This document shows, piece by piece, positions 7,924 through 17,759 of a stretch of DNA of 64,000 nt; position 1 is the first letter of the stretch, and each line of letters begins with the position of its first letter. The position numbers were made by a program, and so were the translations under genes. Location: NCBI GenBank assembly GCA_945867815.1, contig CAMBIX010000003.1, positions 1-64,000 of the forward strand, written 5' to 3'. Source of the DNA: an uncultured Veillonellaceae bacterium (lineage in GTDB: Bacteria > Bacillota > Negativicutes > Veillonellales > Veillonellaceae). The notes below the pieces were generated by a model, which saw only the letters and a program-made list of their open reading frames with translations, did not search any database and was not told the origin of the DNA.

Positions 7924-9666
7924 CTACCGCGCATTCGCCTGTCCTTCAAAGACTTTTCCACGTGCACCATCGACAGTGACAACCACACCGTCATCAAGCA
8001 TGCGCCCATCAACACCTAAGACAACAGGAATTCCATAATTCATGCCTACAATAGCGGCACCAGACGTAAATCCATCTTCTAAGGAAATAATAGCTCCTGC
8101 CCGTTTCGTATAGGCCGCCATATCTGCTTCCATCGTACCAATGACTAACACATCACCATCTGTAAAACGATCTTGCCAACCAACCTTAGTTGTATTACAT
8201 ACACGACCTGTCGCTGCCTTTTTACCAACACCATTGCCAGCCAAAAGAACACAACCGACAACATGTACACGGATCATATTGGTTGTTCCTGCTGTACCTG
8301 ATGGTACACCAGCTGTAACTACAACCAAATCACCTGAATCAATTTTACCTGATTCTGCCGACGTAGCAATCGCACTACGTACCATATCATCCGAATTCGT
8401 TTCCTTCGGAGCTAATTGTGCCTCTACACCCCAATACAACTGCACCCGGCGAATAATTTCTTCATGCGGCGTTACTGCAATAATTTTACAATCTGGCCGA
8501 TTGCGAGCGACTGACAAGGCCGTCCGTCCACTTTCTGTGCAGGTCAAAATAGCCGCAGCTCCTAAATTTTCTGCAATCCGCACCGTTGCATCACAGACCG
8601 CTTCCGTTGTTCTAAATTCAGCTTGGTCAAATTCATGGCGCATCTTACGGTAAAGATCCGACGATTCAATAACCGTAGCGACCCGCATCATAGTCTTAAC
8701 CGCTTCAACTGGATAATCACCACCAGCTGTTTCTCCACTTAACATAATCGCACTCGTACCATCAAAAATAGCATTAGCTACATCGCTGGCTTCTGCTCGT
8801 GTTGGTCTTGGATTATGTGTCATAGACTCTAACATCTGTGTAGCCGTAATAACCGGTTTAGCAGCTAAATTGCACTTGGCAATCATCTGCTTTTGCAAAA
8901 CAGGCACTTCTTCCGCTGGAATTTCTACACCTAAGTCACCACGAGCTACCATTAGTCCATCAGACATTTTTAAGATATCATCAAAATTATTAAGACCTTC
9001 CTGGTTTTCAATTTTAGAGATAATCTGAATGTCAGCCCCTTCATCTTCTAAAATACGGCGAATGGCTACCACATCAGAGCCCCTCTGCATAAAAGAAGCC
9101 GCTACAAAATCTACCTTCTGCTGACAACCAAAACGCAAGTCCGCTTCATCCTGCTTGGATACAGGCGGCAAAGACAAATTAGCTCCTGGTACAGCCACGC
9201 GTTTGCGGTCACTCATAGACCCGCTATTTTGTACCGTCGTATAAATTTCCGTACCATCGATTTTATTAACTTTCAAAGTAACTAAGCCATCAGATAATAA
9301 AATATCACTGCCAACTTTAATATCATCGACAAGACCCGCATGATTAACACTACAGCGATGCACATCACCTTCAATATCTTGCGTCGTTAAGATAAATTCT
9401 TGCCCTGCCTGTAATTCAACCTTACCCTCTTTAAATAAGCCTAACCGCATTTCTGGACCTTTAGTATCTAGCATTAAGGCCACTGGGCGGCCAACCCGTT
9501 CGGCTGCTTCCCGAACCATCTGCATACGTTTTGCATGATCTTCATGAGATCCATGTGAAAAATTAAAACGAGCCACATTCATCCCCGCTTGAATCATAGC
9601 TTCCAAAACACCTGGTGCATCTGTACTCGGTCCAATAGTACATACAATTTTCGTTTTCTTTAACAT
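7924..9666 (-). CDS. pyk: Pyruvate kinase with C-terminal PEP-mobile-like domain
   Basis: Converts PEP and ADP to pyruvate and ATP. 580 residues, the long Firmicute form. The start MLKKTKIVCTIGPS is typical. The TIM-barrel core carries NFSHGSHEDH, the MLDTKGPEMR substrate loop, SKIENQEGL, MVARGDLGVEIP and TQMLESM. Residues from about 475 form the extra domain related to phosphohistidine PEP-utilising domains; the histidine-containing TSHAA motif of active swivel domains is replaced here by TSGAA, so this copy cannot be phosphorylated there. The spacing to the LysR gene downstream is 60 bp, so partial cotranscription is possible. Confidence 0.96.
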   Translation of the reverse strand: MLKKTKIVCTIGPSTDAPGVLEAMIQAGMNVARFNFSHGSHEDHAKRMQMVREAAERVGRPVALMLDTKGPEMRLGLFKEGKVELQAGQEFILTTQDIEGDVHRCSVNHAGLVDDIKVGSDILLSDGLVTLKVNKIDGTEIYTTVQNSGSMSDRKRVAVPGANLSLPPVSKQDEADLRFGCQQKVDFVAASFMQRGSDVVAIRRILEDEGADIQIISKIENQEGLNNFDDILKMSDGLMVARGDLGVEIPAEEVPVLQKQMIAKCNLAAKPVITATQMLESMTHNPRPTRAEASDVANAIFDGTSAIMLSGETAGGDYPVEAVKTMMRVATVIESSDLYRKMRHEFDQAEFRTTEAVCDATVRIAENLGAAAILTCTESGRTALSVARNRPDCKIIAVTPHEEIIRRVQLYWGVEAQLAPKETNSDDMVRSAIATSAESGKIDSGDLVVVTAGVPSGTAGTTNMIRVHVVGCVLLAGNGVGKKAATGRVCNTTKVGWQDRFTDGDVLVIGTMEADMAAYTKRAGAIISLEDGFTSGAAIVGMNYGIPVVLGVDGRMLDDGVVVTVDGARGKVFEGQANAR

Positions 9667-9708
9667 CTGAAACCCTCCTTGCCTGCATCATTTTCTACAT
9701 ATACATAC

Positions 9709-12700
9709 TTATACTAATTCAACACTGTCTTTACCTAATATATTCTCTATAGACTGGCAAATCTCTTTTGTAGGTGTAAAATAAAAAGCTTGGCTCGCTG
9801 GTATTTGTTTACGCTGTGCCTCAATCTGAAAAGCCACCGGCGTTGTTCCAGCCGTTGCTAATAGTAATTTTCTAAGAGCCTGACTGGCTTCTGGTGTATC
9901 ATAGCCTTTACGGATATGAAGTACCACCTGCCGTGCATTTTCCATTCGCACCCGTAGAGGTTTTACTGAATCCGCAATCAACTGAATGCCTTTTTCATCA
10001 GCGTCTAGCCGACCATGCACTTTTACCGCCATATCTACAGCCAAATAGGTCTGACTCTGTTGGTAAATTCTAGGGAAAACAACCACTTCCATAGAGCCTG
10101 TATAATCTTCAACTTGGATAATAGACATAACTTCATTGCGTTTAGTCATAATATCCCGCTTATTAGTAATAAGACCACCAATGGTCACTTCTTTTTTATC
10201 CAGTCGCTCTGGATTATCCTGAGCCTTTCCTAGTTCAAAGAGCTGATTCAATATATCTTTATATTCATCCAAAGGATGCCCCGTTATATAAAAACCCGTA
10301 TATTCCTTTTCATCCTTAAGCTTTTCAACATCACTTAAATCTGCCACCTGCGGTACAGCCACGGCATCGGCACTTTCCTCAGCTTCTCCGAACAAGCTCA
10401 TTGTGCCAAGAGCCTCATCTTTTTGTAACTTACTGCCTAAAGCCTGCACTTGTTCATACATGGCTAAAAGCTGACCTCTAGTCTCACTAAAAGAATCCAT
10501 AGCCCCGCAACGAATTAAGCTTTCCAAAAGCCGCTTATTGACTAAACGTGCATCCACTCGTTTGCAAAAATCTAACAATGATGAATACCTACCATGAAGC
10601 TGTCGTTCCTTAATTAAAGCCTCAATAGCGTTGTCACCTACTTGCTTTATCCCGCCAAGGCCAAAGCGAATAGCGCCCTCTTGTACAGCAAAACCTCGTT
10701 CACTCGCATTAATATCTGGCCCTAAAACCGGCACACCATGCTTTTTACATTCATTAATATAAAAAGTTAACTTTAAAGGATTTCCCATAAAACTTGTCAT
10801 AGTCGCCGCTAAAAACTCTGGAAAATAATGAGCCTTCAAATAAGCCGTCTGATAAGCAATATAGGCATACGCCGCTGAATGAGACTTATTAAAACCATAG
10901 CCGGCGAAATAAACAAGCAAATCAAAGACTTCCTTGGCTACGTCTTCATCAATGCCATTAGATAAAGCTCCTTCCATGAAGGAGGCTCGCTGTGCCTTCA
11001 AGACAGACTCTTTCTTTTTTCCCATAGCACGCCGCATCAAATCAGCTTGTCCCAAGGAAAAGCCACCCATAGCCGAGGCTATCTGCATAACCTGTTCTTG
11101 GTAAAGAATAACCCCAAAGGTATCCTTCAAAATCGGCTCTAACAAAGGATGTAAATAAGTGACTTCTTTTTCACCATGACGGCGCTTAATGAAATCTTCT
11201 ACCATGCCACTACCTAAAGGTCCTGGCCTGTACAAGGCAACTAAAGGAATCAAATCTTCAAAATGACTAGGCTTTAAATCCATAACAAGGCGCGTGATAC
11301 CTTCCGATTCTAGCTGAAAAACACCAGCTGTATCTCCCTTTTGCAAGAGCTGGCAAGCCGCCTTGTCATCTAAAGAAATAGCATCTAAGTCTATACTAAG
11401 TCCCCGATTCTTCTTAATAAGTTCCAAGGCATCATTCATAACTGTCAGGGTGCGAAGGCCCAAAAAGTCCATCTTCAAAAGGCCTAGCTCTTCAATATTA
11501 TCCTTATCGTACTGAGTCACATAGCCTTCTTCATTGGAATTTTGTATGGGCACAATATCTTCCAAAGGTGCCGCCGAAATTACCACACCCGCCGCATGGG
11601 TCGAGGTGTTACGGGCTATTCCTTCTAATTTTAGGCCATAATCAAACAGTTGTTTAACTACCGGATCTGATTCGTATTTTTCCTTTAACTCCTTACCAGC
11701 TAGGGCCTTTTGCAAGGTTATCCCCAGTTCATTAGGAATCAACTTAGCTAGGCGATTAACCTCCGCCAAAGGAATATCTAATACGCGACCTACATCTCGA
11801 ATAACCGCCCGTGCTGCTTCCGTACCAAAGGTAATAATCTGAGCCACTCGTGCCTGTCCATACTTACGCGTTACATACTCAATGGCCTTGCCTCGTTTTT
11901 CATAGCAAAAGTCAATATCAATATCAGGCATGCTAACACGTTCTGGATTCAAAAACCGTTCAAAAAGCAGGTCATACTTTAAAGGATCTAAGCCCGTAAT
12001 CCCTAGCAAATAGGCAACCACAGACCCAGCCGCACTACCACGCCCTGGACCGACTAATATATCATGGGTCTTAGCGTAATGCACATAATCCCACACAATC
12101 AAAAAATAATCATCAAAGCCCATAGTATGAATAATACCAAGCTCATAATCCAGCCGTTCAGTCACCTCTTTAGAGGCCTCGCCATACAAACGGGGAATCG
12201 CTTCTTCACATAATTTACGTAAATAAGTCGCAGCCGTTTCCCCTTCTGGCACCTCATAATGAGGCAAATGATGGGCATCAAAATCAAATTCTACATGACA
12301 GCGGTCAGCAATAGCCAAGGTATTCTCCATTGCCCCTGGAATATGTCCAAAGAGCTCCGCCATCTCATCCCCGCTCTTCATATAAAAAGAGTCATTAGGA
12401 AAACGTAAGCGGTCGATATCGGACTGCTTACGACCTGTAGAAATACAAACCTTAATATCCTGCGCTTCTGCGTCTTCTCTGTTCACATAATGAAAATCAT
12501 TGGAACAAACAAGTCCTACCTGGTATTCCTTGGCCAATTCGATTAAAACATCCTGCGCCTGTAACTCCTCTGGTATTCCATGGTTTTGCAGTTCCAAGAA
12601 AAAATTATCCTTGCCATAGGTATCTAAATACCATTCTAGGGACTGCCGGGCCTTTTCCATATCCCCTTGAATAATGTACTGAGGAATTTCCCCTTGAATA

Positions 12701-13116
12701 CAAGCACTCAAAACAATAATTCCTTTATTGTAAGTTCTAAGCAAATCGTGGTCAGCACGTGGCTTATAAAAGTACCCTTCTGTAGACGCTTTGGATACAA
12801 TTTTTACAATATTCTCATACCCTTCTTGCGTCTCAGCCAATAAGATTAAATGCTTTAATCGGTCACGCTTACTCCCCTCCGGCTTTTCCAAGCGACTGCC
12901 TAGAGTCACATAGACTTCACAACCAATAATGGGCTTTATTCCCGCTTTTACAGCCTCTTTATAAAAATAAACGGCCCCACACATATTACCGTGATCGGTT
13001 ATAGCCAAAGCCGGCATATTCAGTTCCTTAGCCCTAGCTACCATGTCAGGAAGCCGGCTAATCCCATCCAGCAAACTATATTCTGTATGTGTATGTAAAT
13101 GTACAAATGGTTTCAT
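9709..13116 (-). CDS. dnaE: DNA polymerase III alpha subunit
   Basis: Replicative polymerase subunit of the DnaE type, 1135 residues. The PHP domain begins at residue 7 (HTHTEYSLLDGISRL), and the catalytic aspartates are in PDIDIDF. Fingers (GGFSLGQADLMRRAMGKKK, FNKSHSAAYAYIAYQTAYLK) are intact. Downstream are a helix-hairpin-helix region and an OB-fold domain (VTIGGLITNKRDIMTKRNEVMSI is the OB start, split here: VTIGGLITNKRD then EVMSIIQVEDYTG). It lies 42 bp upstream of pyk in the same direction, an arrangement found in several Firmicutes. Confidence 0.97.
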   Translation of the reverse strand: MKPFVHLHTHTEYSLLDGISRLPDMVARAKELNMPALAITDHGNMCGAVYFYKEAVKAGIKPIIGCEVYVTLGSRLEKPEGSKRDRLKHLILLAETQEGYENIVKIVSKASTEGYFYKPRADHDLLRTYNKGIIVLSACIQGEIPQYIIQGDMEKARQSLEWYLDTYGKDNFFLELQNHGIPEELQAQDVLIELAKEYQVGLVCSNDFHYVNREDAEAQDIKVCISTGRKQSDIDRLRFPNDSFYMKSGDEMAELFGHIPGAMENTLAIADRCHVEFDFDAHHLPHYEVPEGETAATYLRKLCEEAIPRLYGEASKEVTERLDYELGIIHTMGFDDYFLIVWDYVHYAKTHDILVGPGRGSAAGSVVAYLLGITGLDPLKYDLLFERFLNPERVSMPDIDIDFCYEKRGKAIEYVTRKYGQARVAQIITFGTEAARAVIRDVGRVLDIPLAEVNRLAKLIPNELGITLQKALAGKELKEKYESDPVVKQLFDYGLKLEGIARNTSTHAAGVVISAAPLEDIVPIQNSNEEGYVTQYDKDNIEELGLLKMDFLGLRTLTVMNDALELIKKNRGLSIDLDAISLDDKAACQLLQKGDTAGVFQLESEGITRLVMDLKPSHFEDLIPLVALYRPGPLGSGMVEDFIKRRHGEKEVTYLHPLLEPILKDTFGVILYQEQVMQIASAMGGFSLGQADLMRRAMGKKKESVLKAQRASFMEGALSNGIDEDVAKEVFDLLVYFAGYGFNKSHSAAYAYIAYQTAYLKAHYFPEFLAATMTSFMGNPLKLTFYINECKKHGVPVLGPDINASERGFAVQEGAIRFGLGGIKQVGDNAIEALIKERQLHGRYSSLLDFCKRVDARLVNKRLLESLIRCGAMDSFSETRGQLLAMYEQVQALGSKLQKDEALGTMSLFGEAEESADAVAVPQVADLSDVEKLKDEKEYTGFYITGHPLDEYKDILNQLFELGKAQDNPERLDKKEVTIGGLITNKRDIMTKRNEVMSIIQVEDYTGSMEVVVFPRIYQQSQTYLAVDMAVKVHGRLDADEKGIQLIADSVKPLRVRMENARQVVLHIRKGYDTPEASQALRKLLLATAGTTPVAFQIEAQRKQIPASQAFYFTPTKEICQSIENILGKDSVELV

Positions 13117-13176
13117 TTACGGCCTCACTCCCCTTCCTGCCTATATTTTCAATCAATTTACTTCTCATTTATATTC

Positions 13177-14058
13177 TTATACCGTAACCGCATTACAAGA
13201 CGTCCGTCGGTAAAAAACAACCATTTCTCTATGAATCCACCAATACTCTGGTTCCATATCCTCAACAATAGCATAGAAACGTTTCGAATGATTCAATTCA
13301 ATAAAATGAGCTAACTCGTGAATAAAAACAGCCCGTAAATACTCTGGTTGACCCTTAACCAATTGTATATTTAGACTAACCCGCTTTCGTCCTGGCGTAC
13401 ACGACCCCCATCGACTCGTCATCCAGCGAAGTTCAAGCTTATCTAACTCTATAACATAACCGTGCTGCCGAAATTGTTTCAACAAATAGTTACGTAAAAA
13501 GGCAACGCATTCTTTTATTTGCGTCACATAAAAATCTTCCATCAATCGCTTTTTTTCTTCCACACTTAAGGGATGTCCTTTGAGATAATAAAAAACAAGA
13601 TAGCGCCCTTCTACTTTGATAAAGGGTGCCGTCATATTCTGTATACGTATATCCTTATCCGTCTCAGAATTTTCAGTACCTCGCCCTTTCTTCTCAGTCT
13701 TTCTTTGTCTATGTTTAGCCACAAGTTCTTCCTTGCTAACCCCTTTTAACACAATTTCATAGCCTAGGCCCCATAGACAAACAATATCACCTTTTTTATA
13801 ATCGATTCTCTGTCTCTCTCTATCCTCTCGTTCTTGACACAAACGCTCTTGCCCAGAAGCAATAAAATCAGAAGCGCCTATAACAAAATCATCTACGCTT
13901 TTAAGTGACACACCCCTAGGCGCTGATACCTTTACTAGTCCATCCTTGGCTATACGCAGATTATAGCGTTTGACCGACTTTATAGTCAGCCTATAAGTAA
14001 TGCGGCCATATTTTCCCATAACCGTTCGTTCAAGAACCGTTCCTAATCTCATACTCAA
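13177..14058 (-). CDS. YgjP-like (DUF45) zinc metallopeptidase-fold protein
   Basis: 293 residues. The C-terminal half carries the zinc motif HELAHFIELNHSKRFY (HExxH with a third histidine five residues on), preceded by RWGSCTPGRKRVSLNIQL, the hallmark of the M48-related YgjP/DUF45 family. The N-terminal half has the family segment YNLRIAKDGLVKVSAPRG, with a basic low-complexity insert (about residues 120-150). The start is uncertain: a TTG at 14058 has an AGGAT box, an ATG lies at 14052, and a third in-frame start occurs near residue 14. The cellular role is not known from sequence. Confidence 0.85.
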   Translation of the reverse strand: MSMRLGTVLERTVMGKYGRITYRLTIKSVKRYNLRIAKDGLVKVSAPRGVSLKSVDDFVIGASDFIASGQERLCQEREDRERQRIDYKKGDIVCLWGLGYEIVLKGVSKEELVAKHRQRKTEKKGRGTENSETDKDIRIQNMTAPFIKVEGRYLVFYYLKGHPLSVEEKKRLMEDFYVTQIKECVAFLRNYLLKQFRQHGYVIELDKLELRWMTSRWGSCTPGRKRVSLNIQLVKGQPEYLRAVFIHELAHFIELNHSKRFYAIVEDMEPEYWWIHREMVVFYRRTSCNAVTV

Positions 14059-14159
14059 TATTATATCCTATTTTATGCTTATCTTAGCACACTTTTACAA
14101 AGCTATATTTTTACTATGCTAAAGACTTTCTAGCCCTAAACGATACCCAGATGCACTAA

Positions 14160-14253
14160 ATCACGAAGTGCCCTGTGCTTCTCGTAGGGAGCCTTCACCG
14201 TAGGTGACCAGCTCTCGAGCGAACGTACAGGGTACTTCCATACCCTGCTCATG
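14160..14253. repeat. Structured intergenic repeat, copy 1
   Basis: Begins TCACGAAGTGCCCTGT and ends ACAGGGTACTTCCATACC. The arms GAAGTGCCCTGT and ACAGGGTACTTC pair over 12 positions with one G-T pair; an inner hairpin TTCACC/GGTGA lies between. The ends resemble those at 25034, 45687, 45826 and 51224. Confidence 0.75.
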
Positions 14254-14324
14254 ATGTTAGACACACTACTTATATTATAGCAGACAAAGCACATAAAGAA
14301 CTCATAATAAACAACTCATAATAA

Positions 14325-14359
14325 ACAACAAAACCGGCAACAGTAACGTTACCGGTTTT
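14325..14359 (-). terminator. Intrinsic terminator after typA
   Basis: AAAACCGG and CCGGTTTT arms (14330-14337, 14352-14359) plus inner AAC/GTT pairs. On the minus strand it follows the typA stop by about 30 bp and runs into TTTTGTTGTTT. Confidence 0.85.
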
Positions 14360-14391
14360 ATGTCATAGAGACTAGCTATATTCGCTCTATC

Positions 14392-16203
14392 TTATTTTTT
14401 ATTTTTAGCTGCTTTAGCACGCGCACTGCGGTCTAAAATAGCCTTGCGCATACGAATGCTCTTCGGCGTTACTTCAACCAATTCATCATCATTGATCCAT
14501 TCCAAAGCCTGTTCCAAACTGAAAATACGAGGTGGAACCAAACGTACGGCATCATCCGACGAACTGGAACGCGTATTAGTCAAATGCTTAGTCTTACATG
14601 GGTTAACATCCATATCCGTATCACGAGCATTTTCACCAATAATACGACCCATATACACTTCTTCATTAGGACCAACGAACAAAGTACCACGGTTCTGAAT
14701 AGAGTCCAAACCATATGGCGTTGTTTCCCCATTTTCGAAAGCAACCAAGGCCCCACGTGTACGACCTGGAATATCTCCCTTGTATGGGGCATAACCATGG
14801 AATACATGGTTCATAATCCCATTACCCTTAGTAGCTGTCAATAACTGGGCACGGAAACCAATCAAGCCACGAGCCGGAATAACAAATTCCATACGTAAGT
14901 AACCTGCTACTTCAGCCATATTAATCAATTCAGCCTTACGCTGACCAAGGTTTTCCATAACAGCACCCATAAATTCTTGTGGTACGTCAACAGTTAAGTA
15001 TTCCAATGGTTCGCATAATTGGTCATTAATGCGTTTGTAAATAACCTTAGGTTTCCCAACCTGCATTTCGTACCCTTCACGGCGCATGGTTTCAATCAAT
15101 ACAGCAATATGTAATTCGCCACGACCAGATACTTTGAAAGAATCTGGTGATTCTGTTTCTTCTACCCGCATAGATACGTTCGTTTCTACTTCGCGGAACA
15201 AACGATCACGCAAGTGACGGCTAGTTACAAAGTCCCCTTCTTTACCCGCAAATGGAGAGTTGTTAACGGAGAAAATCATGGACAAGGTTGGTTCATCGAT
15301 GGAAATAGAAGGTAAGGCTTCTGGTTTTTCTGCATCAGCTACGGTTTCACCAATATTGATATCTTCAATGCCGATAAAGGCAATAATATCGCCCATAATA
15401 GCTTCGTCTGTTTCAACACGTTTTAAGCCGTTATAAGTATATACACGACCGATACGGCCTTTCCGTTCACTATCGCCATCCAAAATGGCTACCTGCTGAT
15501 TTGGTTTCATGCGGCCACGAACGATACGACCAACAGCTACCTTACCAACATATTCATCATAGTCAAGTGTAGTAACCATGAACTGTAATGGCGCATCTAC
15601 GTCCCCTTCTGGTGCTGGAATTTCTTTAATCAATACATCAAATAATGGATCCATGTTATCTGATTCATCATCCATGCTTAATTTAGCGATACCATCACGA
15701 GCTGAAGCGTATACAACCGGGAAATCCAACTGATCATCGTTAGCTTCTAGTTCCATAAATAATTCCAGAACTTCTTCTTCTACTTCACTAACACGTTGGT
15801 CAGGACGGTCAATCTTGTTAATAACAACGATTGGTTTTAAACCCTGTTCCAAGGCCTTTTTCAATACGTATTTTGTCTGAGGCATTGGGCCTTCAAAAGC
15901 ATCAACCAATAATAAAACGCCATCAACCATGTTAAGTACACGCTGTACTTCCCCACCGAAATCAGCATGGCCCGGAGTATCTACGATATTAATCTTTACA
16001 CCGTTATGCATAACAGCCGTGTTCTTAGATAAAATAGTAATCCCACGTTCACGTTCAAGGTCATTAGAGTCCATAACGCGGTCAGCTACTTTTTCGTTTT
16101 CACGGAAAATATGGCTTTGTTTTAACATAGCATCAACCAAGGTCGTCTTACCATGGTCAACGTGCGCAATAATGGCAACATTACGAAGATTTTCGCGAAT
16201 CAT
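14392..16203 (-). CDS. typA: Translational GTPase TypA/BipA
   Basis: Ribosome-binding GTPase acting in 50S assembly and stress adaptation. 603 residues, the usual length. G-domain motifs are intact: [12 protein letters not shown] (G1), RGITILSKN (switch I), [10 protein letters not shown] (G3) and NKIDRPDQR (G4). EF-G-like domains III and V follow ([33 protein letters not shown]), and the TypA-specific C-terminal domain ends in a lysine-rich tail. It is flanked by its own terminator and is monocistronic. Confidence 0.97.
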   Translation of the reverse strand: MIRENLRNVAIIAHVDHGKTTLVDAMLKQSHIFRENEKVADRVMDSNDLERERGITILSKNTAVMHNGVKINIVDTPGHADFGGEVQRVLNMVDGVLLLVDAFEGPMPQTKYVLKKALEQGLKPIVVINKIDRPDQRVSEVEEEVLELFMELEANDDQLDFPVVYASARDGIAKLSMDDESDNMDPLFDVLIKEIPAPEGDVDAPLQFMVTTLDYDEYVGKVAVGRIVRGRMKPNQQVAILDGDSERKGRIGRVYTYNGLKRVETDEAIMGDIIAFIGIEDINIGETVADAEKPEALPSISIDEPTLSMIFSVNNSPFAGKEGDFVTSRHLRDRLFREVETNVSMRVEETESPDSFKVSGRGELHIAVLIETMRREGYEMQVGKPKVIYKRINDQLCEPLEYLTVDVPQEFMGAVMENLGQRKAELINMAEVAGYLRMEFVIPARGLIGFRAQLLTATKGNGIMNHVFHGYAPYKGDIPGRTRGALVAFENGETTPYGLDSIQNRGTLFVGPNEEVYMGRIIGENARDTDMDVNPCKTKHLTNTRSSSSDDAVRLVPPRIFSLEQALEWINDDELVEVTPKSIRMRKAILDRSARAKAAKNKK

Positions 16204-16326
16204 AATTGTCTCCTCTGTGTATCTTCTCTATACAAATGATATATCATTAAATCTAAAATAAATAACAACGCTTAATTATATCACAAAATACATAAATAAC
16301 AAAGGAACTTTATTATTTACATACTT

Positions 16327-16773
16327 TTAACAGCTTTCCAAAAAGGCCTTCACCACATCATTTTTCGCTTTCATAGCTTCAATCTCATCAGGCTGCAACA
16401 CCTGCACCTTATCACGGTCTAAATTAACTAAGCATAAAAAGCCTACGTAATCCCCTTTATTAGCGCGAAACTGATGAACCATCCGGCTAGGTATTTCTAT
16501 AAAATCGCCTACCTTAATATCTGTCACCTTATCATCTAAGAGAACCTGTCCATGACCACGGAAAATCATAACCATATGCGTATGGTCATGTCGTTCTAAG
16601 GTAGAATAGCCACCTGGTTTTACTTCAAAATACCGAAATTGGCAGGGAATATCCTTAGCGCCATTAAAGAGCACCTGCCGTGTTACATCCTTAAAAGGGC
16701 TCCCGTCCTGCTTATAAACTAATGTATCTACACCATCCCAAGTATAGCTAGATTCATCAAACTGTTTTATCAT
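16327..16773 (-). CDS. Small cupin-domain protein
   Basis: 148 residues with a single cupin barrel: motif 1 as GGYSTLERHDHTHMVMIFRG (about residues 53-72) and motif 2 as GDFIEIPSRMVHQF. Histidines H62, H64 and H66 in motif 1 and one in motif 2 could bind a metal. Members of this class range from small sugar-binding sensors to dioxygenase-like enzymes, and substrate cannot be inferred. No operon partner is apparent. Confidence 0.8.
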   Translation of the reverse strand: MIKQFDESSYTWDGVDTLVYKQDGSPFKDVTRQVLFNGAKDIPCQFRYFEVKPGGYSTLERHDHTHMVMIFRGHGQVLLDDKVTDIKVGDFIEIPSRMVHQFRANKGDYVGFLCLVNLDRDKVQVLQPDEIEAMKAKNDVVKAFLESC

Positions 16774-17106
16774 TTAATATGCCTCTCTATTTATATTCCT
16801 TATACTGAAGAAAATACGCGCAATCAGCTAACTTTATTAGATAACAAACAATTTCTTGTCTTGTAATTTAGTTGCTAGCACCAGATACTGACAACATAGA
16901 CACTACCAATAGTCCTCTCTTATCTTTACTTCCATAAGTAGAAAGGGATTGCAATATCATAAATTGCAATCCCTTTCTACTTCATATACTAGCTAATTAA
17001 GAACAAAACTAACAATGTCTCCCCTATAGATGTCACTTCAATGCTAAAACTACAGCAAAGTATCATCAAGTTAACTGTTTAATCTCGGCTTTTCTATTCT
17101 TATCTA
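16774..17106. other. Gene-free stretch with a perfect inverted repeat
   Basis: No open frame of note. The main structure is the 20-bp perfect inverted repeat at 16936-16982, listed separately. The remainder is AT-rich and should include the cupin promoter. Confidence 0.6.
16936..16982. repeat. Perfect 20-bp inverted repeat with 7-base loop
   Basis: Arms 16936-16955 and 16963-16982 are exact reverse complements, with core GTAGAAAGGGATTGCAAT. Neither side is followed by a T-run, so it is not a canonical terminator. It lies about 125 bp after the metal-binding protein gene on the minus strand. Confidence 0.8.
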
Positions 17107-17415
17107 TTAGCTAAATAATTTTTTAATTACGCTGCCTACGCCATGATGATGGTGATGCGGTGCATCCGTAATACCTGTTACTTCAAAGCCTGTATCATCG
17201 ATGGCTTTGGAAATCTGTTCTTCTGTCGACTTAGCGCTATCAAAGGAAATCGTTACATCTTTAGTCTTCAAATCTACATCACAAGACATAACGCCTGGCA
17301 TACCTAACGCAGCACCAGTAACCGTTTTTTTGCAGTTATCACACATCATACCAGGTACTTTAAATACTTTAGTTACATTTGTTCCGTTGGCTTCACAGCC
17401 GCAATCTTTACACAT
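17107..17415 (-). CDS. Heavy-metal-associated (HMA) domain protein with Cys-rich head and His tail
   Basis: 102 residues. The centre is an HMA fold: VFKVPGMMCDNCKKTVTGAA carries the CxxC metal site, followed by MPGVMSCDVDLKTKDVTISFD. Added to this are an N-terminal CKDCGC cluster and a C-terminal HHHHHG stretch ahead of a short amphipathic end. It resembles a cytosolic copper or other soft-metal carrier. It starts 15 bp after tatA with a GGAGAGGG box, so the two are probably cotranscribed. Which metal it carries is open. Confidence 0.85.
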   Translation of the reverse strand: MCKDCGCEANGTNVTKVFKVPGMMCDNCKKTVTGAALGMPGVMSCDVDLKTKDVTISFDSAKSTEEQISKAIDDTGFEVTGITDAPHHHHHGVGSVIKKLFS

Positions 17416-17430
17416 ACTATCCCTCTCCTT

Positions 17431-17673
17431 TTATTTGTCAGCTTCTTTTTGTTTCTGATCGTTTTTAGCGCCCACTTCAACATCAATTGTTTCTACTTTT
17501 GCTTCCGTCTTAACTGGCTGTTCTGTTTTAGCTTCTGACGGTGTTACAGCCCCTTTAAATTCTTTAAGGCTTTTACCAATAGCCTTACCGACTTCTGGCA
17601 ATTTTCCTGGGCCAAAAACAACCAATGCAATTACTAAAACTAAGATCAATTCAGGCGTTCCTAAATTAAACAT
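17431..17673 (-). CDS. tatA: Twin-arginine translocase subunit TatA/TatE
   Basis: 80 residues: an N-terminal membrane helix ([20 protein letters not shown]), the [20 protein letters not shown] hinge and amphipathic helix typical of TatA, then a charged low-complexity tail. I start at ATG 17673 because the in-frame GTG nine bases upstream lies inside the AGAGGTG ribosome-binding box. It forms the Sec-independent pore for folded proteins; tatC is not in the window. Confidence 0.93.
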   Translation of the reverse strand: MFNLGTPELILVLVIALVVFGPGKLPEVGKAIGKSLKEFKGAVTPSEAKTEQPVKTEAKVETIDVEVGAKNDQKQKEADK

Positions 17674-17759
17674 GTATGTCACCTCTCTGCAAATACCAAT
17701 CTACTTACCTAGTGTAACAGTTTTCTTGTATTTACGCTAGCTGAAGCCTCCACAGTTAA

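Larger units (their letters stand above)
14059..14391. other. Gene-free stretch with a structured repeat and the typA terminator
   Basis: 333 bp between the DUF45 gene and typA. It holds one copy of the intergenic repeat (14160-14253) and a terminator (14330-14359), listed separately. Nothing else coding or regulatory stands out. Confidence 0.7.

Noticed and set aside
14580-14844. Open frames within typA
   Set aside because: Shadows of typA in other frames.
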